From Mesorhabditis belari (Eukaryota; Nematoda; Chromadorea; Rhabditida; Rhabditidae), in the NCBI GenBank assembly GCA_958450365.1, contig CAUEEP010000864.1, positions 248,001-312,000 on the forward strand: a stretch of DNA of 64,000 bases, given 5' to 3'. A program made the translations under genes and the position numbers. Position 1 is the stretch's first letter, and the number at the start of each line of letters is the position of its first letter. Positions 44,027 through 54,047 of the stretch are shown in pieces. The notes under the pieces were generated by a model, which searched no databases, was not told the DNA's origin, and worked only from the letters and a program-made list of their open reading frames with translations.

Positions 44027-44046
44027 AACTTAGGCTTAGGCTTAGG
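44027..44046 (+). repeat. Interstitial TTAGGC telomere-type repeat
   Basis: Three perfect TTAGGC units in a row, the telomere repeat of most rhabditid nematodes. Similar short tracts occur at 14936-14953 (GCCTAA) and 63488-63507. About 170 bp around it (44030-44200) are mirrored at 44770-44930. Confidence 0.8.
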
Positions 44047-45016
44047 CATAGACTCAGACTTAGGCTTGTGATCCTGGCCTATCCTTGAACAAAGTCTACA
44101 ACAAGCAGAATGCAGTTGATGAACTTGAATAATCGGTATTTATTCCAGAACGGGTAGAAAGCGAGTAGCTGACACGATGGACGAGTTGTGTATCGAGATA
44201 ATGTCGAGGAGTGAGGAGGCGCCGAATTGTGTTTGTCCAAACTGTGAGCAGCCGCTGTCGATCAAGGTAGGCAAAATGGAACAGTTAGATACATACAGAA
44301 GAATCTCTCTTACACCTTCAGTACTTTTTCTTCAGGTTCAAAAGATCAGCACCTCAGTGAACGGGAATAACTCAAGCTACGTATAAATATCGTTAAATAT
44401 CGCTAATTTTTCGTTTTTTTTTTCTTTTTCGAATTGCCTTGCTTCTATGTTGATTTTTGAGGTTTCTCTTCTATTTTTGATCTTTCTTCACTAGTTTGAT
44501 CTGCAATTTTAGTAAATATAAGTAAATTAGTAAATAGAAAAAAACAGCGAGTTCGAAATAAATACCTTTTATTCACGAATCATTTGAAAAACCCAGAGAA
44601 AAACTAAATGGAGAGGTGTGCTTTGTGTTTGTAAATGGAAGCGCATTCTTTCTAGAGCACTTGACCCTTTTCAATGTTGATTTTGATTGAAAAACAAAGT
44701 ATCCCTTAAATTTCCCTTAAAATCAGTCAAAATTGAGGAAATAAACTCCATAAACTCTAAATAAACTCTCCGTATGCCTCGATCTCGATACACAACTCGT
44801 GTCAGCTACTCGCTTTGTACCCGTTCTGGAATAAATACCGATTATTCAAGTTCATCAACTGCATTCTGCTTGTTGTAGACTTTGTTCAAGGATAGGCCAG
44901 GATCACAAGCCTGAGCCTGAGTCTATGCCTAAGAGGGTTCGATACTGTACTTTGGGGTACTGTAAGGCAATAAATTTGAGGTATGACAATGTCTCAGCCA
45001 GTAAACAAGTAATCAG

Positions 45017-45527
45017 GTACAAGCTCAAAGCCAGACTGCTCGTGTTTGGGATCACGGTGACGTCGCTCTCTTAGAGGTGGACCTTAGATATTAGTAGTGA
45101 AAAAACCTTATGTTATCTAGCTGGAAACGGATATTGACACCAGTGATGATCTTGGAAAGCGAGTATGCCTCGAAGCCAGGGGCTTGACACTGAAAGAGCC
45201 GATGCTCGCTTTTGGAATGGGAGATGGTAAAATTCAAAAGTTGTCTAGCGATGAACAAGACACCTTCTGCGGTCGCGGAAAAGCCACGACTAAGGCAAAT
45301 ATCCTTTGAGCTTTCAACATTGCTTTTAGGGAGATTCCGGTGGCCCGCTTGTAGCAAAATTCGGTCAGCTTTGGTACCAAGTGGGAATCATGAGCGACTC
45401 GTCCAGCCTTGGATACAGTTATTTTCTAGTGGCTTAAAAGTTCCCTTCATTTTCAGCGAGGGCGACTCCGATCACCTCGAAACTTTGCGAGTGGCTCAAT
45501 AAAGAGACAAAAACCATCATTTGCTAA
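45017..45527 (+). pseudogene. Trypsin-like (S1) serine protease fragment, copy 2
   Basis: Exons: 45017-45076 (VWDHGDVALLE, catalytic Asp), 45121-45294 (58 codons, TDIDTSDDLGKRVCLEA, then PMLAFGMGDGK and DTFCGRGKATTK) and 45330-45527 (GDSGGPLVAKFGQLWYQVG, catalytic Ser). The DxALLE and GDSGGPL motifs identify a chymotrypsin-fold protease, normally secreted. The intron 45295-45329 would start with GC and is only 35 nt, and the Cys expected just before GDSGG is missing. A TAA at 45435 interrupts the frame, yet the same frame goes on with a family-like C-terminal helix (SKLCEWLNKETKTIIC) to TAA at 45525. No His exon was found. Three copies share every lesion. Confidence 0.88.
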
Positions 45528-46319
45528 GCCGCTGCCAAATAGAATGAATTCAATGACAAAAATGTCACGCCCCCTTTGCAATCTTCTGCTTTTGAGTTAT
45601 CAACTTTCTTCAGCGAGAACCCGGGGCGGGTTTTTGGAGAATCAAAAACCCGGGGGCGGGTTTTTGAAGAGTGTCCGAGAACCCGGGGCGGGTTTTGGAG
45701 AGTCAAGCCGAGTTCCTTGACTAATATCGTATGCGATTTTAGTCAAGATATTCACGATTTCCTTGACTAATATGGTATGCGATTTTAGTCAAGGGATTCA
45801 CGATTTCCTTGACTAATATGGTATTAGTCAAGATTTGGATGGTAAAAAGCCTAAGCAAACTCTAGGTTTTAAGTGCAAATTCGGATTCTACATAAGATTT
45901 GGACCTAGAAAAAGTACTTTATAAGATACTGCGTAAAGGTTTTCTTCCCTTTTAATATGATCTTCATACACTAGGATCATATAAAATCGCGATTTTATAT
46001 CGCGATCCTAGTACAGCGTATAAGGTTCATATTGAATCCTCTATTTTTCCACCATATCTTCACCATATCTAGATAAAATGATCAATTCTTTTGAATCAAT
46101 TGAATTGTCATCCCGCCACTTGTGCGATCCATCTGAAACTTGAAAAATTGATTTAAAATTGATTTGAAAGTCTATTTTATCTATTATCTAGAGTATCTAG
46201 ATAAAATGATCAATTCTTTATCTAATTATTAAGATCATGAAGTTAATTAGATATAGAATTAACAAGGGAAAGATTTTCAGAATCAATCTGAAAGGGAAAG
46301 CTCATGAAATAAGTAATTC

Positions 46320-47100
46320 TTGATGCGGATTTTAAGAGATATTGTTAATTTAATGGTTTGTGCAGGGTTGAATCAATTAAAGTTTTGTCTCTTAATCTCT
46401 TTATCTCTACAAAATATTCATTGTGGTCCGGGGATCGATCGAGGGGAGAGGCTGCGACGCTCCTATCTGAATGTCTTCCCAGCTCCTTTTGCATTCATTC
46501 TCCGGTCTCCTTCATTTCAGTTTTCATGCTTTTTTGTTTATATCTTTCAATTATTATGAATAATCACTACCTTTGGAATAATCACTACCTTTAATACATG
46601 ACTTTTCAGTAAAGTAATTTTAAGGCATCCCCGAACTTTGTTGTTGGCGCATTGTTGATGGTTTTCGAACAAATAACACGTTCTTGTCTGAGGATGCCTT
46701 TTTATTACCATGAAGCCATTGGCATTGACGGCTATTGCCCTAGGGCGCGAGATTTAATTAGAACGCTTGGAATTGGTAAGAGCGAGAGCTAGGGACCAAA
46801 AAGGAGTATAAATGCTAATAGATTTTACTTTTCGCTTTAAGACTGCGATGACGAGCAGTGAGGCTTTTATGCGGGGTTTATGAAGTAAATAAAAAATCAA
46901 ATTTCAAAAAATCAAAAAATTCTATTTTAAAATTAATAATTTTTCTATTTTTCACCATGGTTTCTGTGTTTGATAACCAACCAAAGTGCTTGGCTTCGGT
47001 TTTTTTAGAATCTTTGATTACATCTTTTTGTCTTTTGTGTCATCACTTTTTTGAAACTTTCAAGAGTTATTCTAATATCGATAATAGAATCAGTAAATAG
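46320..47100 (+). other. Palindrome-arm sequence without a clear gene
   Basis: Mirror of 31860-32620. The open frames are short and shared only because the arms are near-identical. See 32376-32620 for the single weak hint. Confidence 0.4.
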
Positions 47101-47894
47101 CCAATTCAATGTAAAAATAGAATGACATCAAAATGTATTTATTTTTCCTGAAAGCACTGCTTGCTTTAGTATTCCAAATATGCTTGTATAAATACTCCAA
47201 AGAAATCTATTATGAATGAAACTTGTCTTCTTTTTTGCCAAAAACGTTCTTCAAAAACTTCAAAGCCAACAGCTTTTTCTATAAGATTTCAGTGAAGAAA
47301 ACTGAACAAGAAAACGATCAGCTAGGGAAAATGACTTGGACTCAATTTGTCGACTCTTTTTTATAAACTTTTTTGTGAAAATCGGAAAGCGATTAGGAGT
47401 GAGTGGGAAAATAGTCTTGAACTAAGAGGAAAGACTGCAAAATGAACGTGTTTTGCAAGAGAGGGTAGAAATATTTATCAAATTTACCTATAATTCAAGA
47501 AGCTATTATAGAAATTGTTGATGGGATTCAAAGCAACTTGTGTTTAACCTTTTGATTTAAAGCTTATTATACTAAACTAAACATTTCAGTCAGTTATTCT
47601 GTCATACAATTTCTCTAAATTTGCCAGAAAACTGGGAAAGTTTGGTTTACCAATTTCTGAACAATTTCTCTACTTTGTACGTGATCTTCATTGCAATTAA
47701 ATCTATATAAACTTACCTTAAATCTACTTTTTCCTGGCAACTCCTTTACTTTTTTATTAATCAAATGATCCTTATTAGCTTTTCTAATTTTAAACATCGA
47801 TTCTACTCAACTCTATCATTACATAAACTTTCCTAATCAACTTTTCCTAAGCGATCTCGTGAAAGCCATTTATTGGAATTTCCCTTGGTTATAA

Positions 47895-48014
47895 ACTGCT
47901 CGTTTTCGCAAGAAAACTAGTGCACGAGAAGTAGTGCGTTTACGAGCACAAAATGAAGCTGAAGGCGAATTTACAGCTATAGAAAGAAGAGCTATAGAAA
48001 GATTCTGCATCTAA
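47895..48014 (+). other. Conserved 39-codon 3' ORF, copy 2
   Basis: Plus-strand copy of 24156-24275. Length and stop are the same; the changes are Lys to Glu (EGEFTAIERRAIE), Ile to Arg and Ser to Cys. The mix of changes leaves the frame open. Confidence 0.35.
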
Positions 48015-48109
48015 CGCGTTTGGCACTGATTTCAAACTGCAAACTCAATTTCACTTTCTCAAAGATAACCGAATACACAGTTACACAAATCTAACAGCAA
48101 ATGACTGTA

Positions 48110-48810
48110 CTCTACAGAATTCGATGGAATATCGTAAGCCGGTCTAAATGTACACGATTGAGAGAATGTGATCAGATCCAGCTGTGATATCATACCAGAT
48201 AGTCAAGCTTACAGTAATCTCGATGACTACGGTGGAAAATATTTGGCACTGCAAGGCAGTAACGTCGGGTAACTTGGTTACGGATTACGATAGTATCTAT
48301 AGTTATAATTACTGTAGCATCTACTGGCTGAGTCACTCTTTAGCAAAGTCGATAAAGCAGCTAAGTTTATTACAAGTTGACGATCGGAAAACGTTTTCAA
48401 GTTATAAATTAACCGTTATCATTTATATAAATTCTTATGTGAAAGACAAATTCAATTCTTTTTTCTGGAAACCCGCCAATTGCTACAAATTTGTGGAAAA
48501 GAGAAAAAGAAGAGCAAAAGGAGAGAAAGGGGAAAAAGGAGAAAAAGGAGAGAAAAAGCTCACTTGATGCTCGGAAAGCTCGGAAAGCCTTCTCGGAAAG
48601 CTTTTTATTTCACAGAAAAAGAAACGGTTGAAGCAAACGAATACGAAGATTTACTTTGGAACATTGTGAGAAATGTATTGATATTTTTCAATGATATATT
48701 GAACCCCGAATACTCCACAGGTACCACGGTCCAAGATTACACTCAAACAAATCAATCTCAACACAACACTGTTGTGTATCATCATCTTTTAATAATTTTT
48801 TTCTAAGCGC
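48110..48810 (+). repeat. Repeated ORF-bearing block, copy 2, with candidate exon
   Basis: Mirror of about 22925-23610. It includes exon-like 48616-48720 (KETVEANEYEDLLWNIVRN, VLIFFNDILN). A GEKGEKGEKGEKK low-complexity stretch in 48515-48555 comes from AGGAGAAAA units. Confidence 0.5.
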
Positions 48811-49005
48811 TGGTTAATGCTAAAAAGATGTATTATATCTCAAAAATTCACTTATTCTCTCTACCTTAATTTGATACCTAAGCGCATAGAAACACTCTGG
48901 AAGCTCTAGATAAGCTTTGAAAGCTCTAGAGGCTCTAGAGGCTCTAGTAGCTATAGAAGCTCTGGAAGCTCTAGAAAATAGAAACTATCAATCAGTAAGG
49001 TATTC

Positions 49006-49183
49006 TTGATTTTTATCGATGTCTTTTTCCCCATCTTCGGCGCGTTATCGACCTCATCGATACAAATCTCATCTTTGACCGCCCAGATCTTGGTCTCTAG
49101 AGCAGCCAACAACCTGAAAAATGGTTCGTTGGAAAGCCAAGAATGTCAGCTTTTGAATGCTATCTCATCGCAAACCCTCGTGG
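49006..49183 (+). other. Candidate exon, unrecognised
   Basis: An open frame ends at a good donor (CGTGG|GTGAGTG) and reads ISSLTAQILVSRAANNLKNG then SLESQECQLLNAISSQTL. It is helical and protein-like. The homologous stretch at about 22450-22560 is broken. I do not recognise the family. Confidence 0.35.
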
Positions 49184-49439
49184 GTGAGTGCCTTAAAAAG
49201 TTACTTAATTATTGATCGGAGTTCCGATTTAGTTAGCTATCGAATATCGAAAGCTTATCGATATTCGATAGCTAACTATTGGAAAGTCAAGAATATCGAT
49301 AAGTATCAATAAAGGTTTTAAGGTGCTTAGTCATTACATATTGCTATGTAAAATAGCAATCAAAAGCTGATATTCTTGACTTTCCAATGAAACAATTTTT
49401 TAGAACAGTTGCTGTTCTAGAAGCGGAGATCTGAACGGT

Positions 49440-51150
49440 CTTAAAAACGAAAAAGCCAAAAAGTCAACCATTATCTGGCCTAAAAAGACCTACAAAAAGA
49501 CCTAAAAAATACGGTAGCTATTGTCTTGCTACAGTACAACACCAGAGTATACTTATCTTTGTTTATTTAGAAAATAAGTATCAAAATGTTTAAGCTGCGT
49601 TCCATATCGAGCAAAAATCAAGCTAAAGACTTTTAAAAGTGACGCGGCGCCAAAGAAAAAGCCGAGTAAAGAGCGGAGTCGCTTGCTCAATCTTTGCCAT
49701 TTCTAGCCTCACTCTTTTCCCATCTGGGATGCAAATTAGCAAATTTCCGACTCATTCTTTCGACTCAAATTCAACAGTTTTGATTCAACAGTTCATAAAA
49801 TTTCGCTTTCACTCCAACACTCGGAAATATTTGAGAGATTTCTCTGAAATGTTCCCCCTCTTTCACTAATCATTGTCTCTAGGGTGAACCTCGTTTTTCT
49901 CTTTCTCTAATCAGTTTTCAGGGTACGGTAATCTTTTTTATTTTTCTGAAAAAAGTATGAAAGAAACTTCAAAGAATGAGGCCAATTATTTTTTTGCACT
50001 TTTTTTTGCTTTTTTTCTCGATTTTCAATCATTGACTCTACTTACAAAAAATCTCGACAAATTGCTTTTTAACCTTGTCTTTGGCGGAATATGGCTTTGT
50101 ACAAACAGGGTGACTTTAGAGCATTAAAAAGTGAAAAGCCGAATACACTAGAAGGCTTGTGTTTGCACCATCTTTACACTCAAAGTACGCGACAAAGAAT
50201 GGAAAATTAAATTGAAATTTTTGAACTTTGATTGCCAAAAATTGGGAAAAAAGACTTCAAAAAATGAGGTCAATATTTTTTTCCGGTAGTTTTCGATGAT
50301 TGCACAATAGGATGCATCTAATGCCAAATAATTGAACCTCTATCAATGAATACGGTGACGGAGTACTGTACTCAGACAGACAGACAGCCGACCGAGTACT
50401 GTACTGGGAAAGTGTAAACACTCGTCCTTCTGGTGGACTCGATTTTTTCGAATAAAGTTCCCTTGCCTTTCGATACGCGAATTCTAAACAAGTGTGAGAA
50501 AAAGGAAGAGTAGCAATGGGAAACAGACCAAGGGATTGATTCGAGAGAACTCACAGACCTCTGTGAGATCTCTGAGAGCACGAATCTTCAAAATGAACTT
50601 TGTTTGTCGAAATTAATCTATTATCATTCTATTTGGTACTCGAAAAGTGTAAACATATCATTTCTCCTATACCAAATTTTTGGAGCTCTTTTTTGGAGCT
50701 CAAAAATGATTCAAAATTGAGGTTGACGTTTCAGGATAAAGCTCGAAGTGCAGATAAATGAAGACAATGAAGGGAAAAGTAAAAATGTAATAGCATGTCT
50801 GTTTTTCAAGAATAACTGATCGTTGGGAGGAGTCGAACCCAACGCAAAAGGTCGCATGAGTTCTGTAGCCCAGCACACTACCTTTAGGCTACCGCCGCTC
50901 TTATTGGCTAGGGTTTGTTGGCAAACAAGAGCTGCTTGGCTTGTTTTCGAAAATCGAACAACTTTTTTCGAAACTTCAAATGCAATTTTCTCGCCAGGAT
51001 TTTAATTTGAGCAAAAAGTGGATAGATATTTGGAATGTCTATATCTGATTGGTGCTTGCACAGAGCTTATCCCAAAACGCCCAGTTTGAATCCCCTTGTC
51101 AGATTTGCGTTTCATAGTAAAACCTATTTTCAGCGCATATTTATCCTCTA
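49440..51150. other. No gene seen apart from a SINE-like element
   Basis: AT-rich, with weak ORFs only. A short CAGACAGACAGACAG run is at 50371-50388 with GTACTGTACT on both sides. Confidence 0.5.
50815..51000 (-). mobile_element. tRNA-derived SINE-like element, variant head
   Basis: The minus strand reads GTAGCCTAAAGGTAGTGTGC (A-box-like) and GGGTTCGACTCC (B-box-like). No acceptor pairing is possible. The body (CAATAAGAGCGGC flank, TTTTCGAAAA) resembles the other SINE-like copies, but the tRNA-like head is different. Confidence 0.45.
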
Positions 51151-51562
51151 ACAGCAGAATTCGATGGAATATCGTAAGCCGGTCTAAATGTACACGATTG
51201 AGAGAATGTGATCAGATCCAGCTGTGATATCATACCAGATAGTCAAGCTTACAGTAATCTCGATGACTACGGTGGAAAATATTTCGTACTGCAAGGTAGT
51301 AACGTCGCGTAACTTGGTTACGGATTACGATAGTGTCTATAGTTATGGTTACTGTAGCATCTACTGGCTGAGTCACTCTTTAGCAAAGTCGATAAAGCAG
51401 CTAAGTTTATTACAAGTTGACGATCGGAAAACGTTTTCAAGTTATAAATTAACCGTTATCATTTATATAAATTCTTATGTGAAAGACAAATTCAATTCTT
51501 TTTTCTCGAAACCCGCCAATTGCTAAAAATTTGGGGAAAAGAGAAAAAGAAGAGAAAAAGGA
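51150..51562 (+). repeat. Truncated third copy of the ORF-bearing block
   Basis: Nearly identical to 48110-48520 and cut at AGAAAAAGGAG, where tandem unit 2 begins. Confidence 0.9.
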
Positions 51563-52906
51563 GATTTTTTGATTTTTTGAAATTTGATTTTTGATTTACT
51601 TCATAAACCCCGCATAAAAGCCTCACTGCTCGTCATCGCAGTCTTAAAGCGAAAAGTAAAATCTATTAGCATTTATACTCCTTTTTGGTCCCTAGCTCTC
51701 GCTCTTACCAATTCCAAGCGTTCTAATTAAATCTCGCGCCCTAGGGCAATAGCCGTCAATGCCAATGGCTTCATGGTAATAAAAAGGCATCCTCAGACAA
51801 GAACGTGTTATTTGTTCGAAAACCATCAACAATGCGCCAACAACAAAGTTCGGGGATGCCTTAAAATTACTTTACTGAAAAGTCATGTATTAAAGGTAGT
51901 GATTATTCCAAAGGTAGTGATTATTCATAATAATTGAAAGATATAAACAAAAAAGCATGAAAACTGAAATGAAGGAGACCGGAGAATGAATGCAAAAGGA
52001 GCTGGGAAGACATTCAGATAGGAGCGTCGCAGCCTCTCCCCTCGATCGATCCCCGGACCACAATGAATATTTTGTAGAGATAAAGAGATTAAGAGACAAA
52101 ACTTTAATTGATTCAACCCTGCACAAACCATTAAATTAACAATATCTCTTAAAATCCGCATCAAGAATTACTTATTTCATGAGCTTTCCCTTTCAGATTG
52201 ATTCTGAAAATCTTTCCCTTGTTAATTCTATATCTAATTAATTTCATGATCTTAATAATTAGATAAAGAATTGATCATTTTATCTAGATACTCTAGATAA
52301 TAGATAAAATAGACTTTCAAATCAATTTTAAATCAATTTTTCAAGTTTCAGATGGATCGCACAAGTGGCGGGATGACAATTCAATTGATTCAAAAGAATT
52401 GATCATTTTATCTAGATACGTACCAGGATCGCGATATAAAATCGCGATTTTATATGATCCTAGTGTATGAAGATCATATTAAAAGGGAAGAAAACCTTTA
52501 CGCAGTATCTTATAAAGTACTTTTTCTAGGTCCAAATCTTATGTAGAATCCGAATTTGCACTTAAAACCTAGAGTTTGCTTAGGCTTTTTACCATCCAAA
52601 TCTTGACTAATACCATATTAGTCAAGGAAATCGTGAATCCCTTGACTAAAATCGCATACCATATTAGTCAAGGAAATCGTGAATATCTTGACTAAAATCG
52701 CATACGATATTAGTCAAGGAACTCGGCTTGACTCTCCAAAACCCGCCCCGGGTTCTCGGACACTCTTCAAAAACCCGCCCCCGGGTTTTTGATTCTCCAA
52801 AAACCCGCCCCGGGTTCTCGCTGAAGAAAGTTGATAACTCAAAAGCAGAAGATTGCAAAGGGGGCGTGACATTTTTGTCATTGAATTCATTCTATTTGGC
52901 AGCGGC

Positions 52907-53417
52907 TTAGCAAATGATGGTTTTTGTCTCTTTATTGAGCCACTCGCAAAGTTTCGAGGTGATCGGAGTCGCCCTCGCTGAAAATGAAGGGAACTTTTAA
53001 GCCACTAGAAAATAACTGTATCCAAGGCTGGACGAGTCGCTCATGATTCCCACTTGGTACCAAAGCTGACCGAATTTTGCTACAAGCGGGCCACCGGAAT
53101 CTCCCTAAAAGCAATGTTGAAAGCTCAAAGGATATTTGCCTTAGTCGTGGCTTTTCCGCGACCGCAGAAGGTGTCTTGTTCATCGCTAGACAACTTTTGA
53201 ATTTTACCATCTCCCATTCCAAAAGCGAGCATCGGCTCTTTCAGTGTCAAGCCCCTGGCTTCGAGGCATACTCGCTTTCCAAGATCATCACTGGTGTCAA
53301 TATCCGTTTCCAGCTAGATAACATAAGGTTTTTTCACTACTAATATCTAAGGTCCACCTCTAAGAGAGCGACGTCACCGTGATCCCAAACACGAGCAGTC
53401 TGGCTTTGAGCTTGTAC
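52907..53417 (-). pseudogene. Trypsin-like serine protease fragment, copy 3
   Basis: Same exons, GC-AG intron and in-frame stop as 45017-45527, on the minus strand. I saw no difference in the coding parts between the three copies. Confidence 0.85.
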
Positions 53418-54047
53418 CTGATTACTTGTTTACTGGCTGAGACATTGTCATACCTCAAATTTATTGCCTTAGAGTACCCCAAAGTACAGTATCGTACCCT
53501 CTTAGGCATAGACTCAGGCTCAGGCTTGTGATCCTGGCCTATCCTTGAACAAAGTCTACAACAAGCAGAATGCAGTTGATGAACTTGAATAATCGGTATT
53601 TATTCCAGAACGGGTACAAAGCGAGTAGCTGACACGAGTTGTGTATCGAGATCGAGGCATACGGAGAGTTTATTTAGAGTTTATGGAGTTTATTTCCTCA
53701 ATTTTGACTGATTTTAAGGGAAATTTAAGGGATACTTTGTTTTTCAATCAAAATCAACATTGAAAAGGGTCAAGTGCTCTAGAAAGAATGCGCTTCCATT
53801 TACAAACACAAAGCACACCTCTCCATTTAGTTTTTCTCTGGGTTTTTCAAATGATTCGTGAATAAAAGGTATTTATTTCGAACTCGCTGTTTTTTTCTAT
53901 TTACTAATTTACTTATATTTACTAAAATTGCAGATCAAACTAGTGAAGAAAGATCAAAAATAGAAGAGAAACCTCAAAAATCAACATAAAAGCAAGGCAA
54001 TTCGAAAAAAAAAAAAAAAACGAAAAATTAGCGATATTTAACGATAT

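Larger units (their letters stand above)
38961..44386 (+). pseudogene. Neuropeptide-type class A GPCR, plus arm 1 (TM4 exon missing)
   Basis: Exons: E1 38961-39103 (ATG right after AAATTTCAG, a site that would suit trans-splicing; TM1 FGTAGNVAVLTYVF), E2 40033-40139, E3 40178-40251 (NWIFGQLACKIYFLL), E4 40292-40366 (ALGFDRYMAICHP), a second E3-E4 pair 41958-42031 and 42072-42146, E6 42926-42991, E7 43036-43133 (TM5), E8 43299-43380 (TM6), E9 43447-43655 (TM7). Two alternative ends are in frame with E9: 43705-43843 (ends VIPSSP, AATAAA follows) and 44149-44266 plus 44336-44386 (ends NNSSYV, a class I PDZ-ligand pattern). E5 (TM4) is absent, and E9 has TAA at 43588 just after TM7 (NWIFYA then stop). 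The family is rhodopsin-like and resembles somatostatin/allatostatin-type peptide receptors of the plasma membrane. As it stands it cannot make a normal receptor. Confidence 0.88.
39686..47506 (+). repeat. Right arm of large palindrome 1
   Basis: Mirror of 31435-37680. It contains the extra E3-E4/gene X duplication (about 40170-41940) and the full E9-tail region missing in the left arm. It ends near AATTCAAGAAGCT at 47506, matching 31435. Confidence 0.95.
32020..51562 (+). repeat. Tandem duplication unit 1 (about 19.5 kb)
   Basis: The sequence starting near 32020 (TTTGATTTTTGAAATTTG) restarts near 51563 and continues to the window end with a constant offset of about 19480-19550. The differences are mainly one- or two-base indels, many at homopolymers. 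The junction follows a run of GGAGAAAAA units. The second unit is cut by the window edge. Confidence 0.95.
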
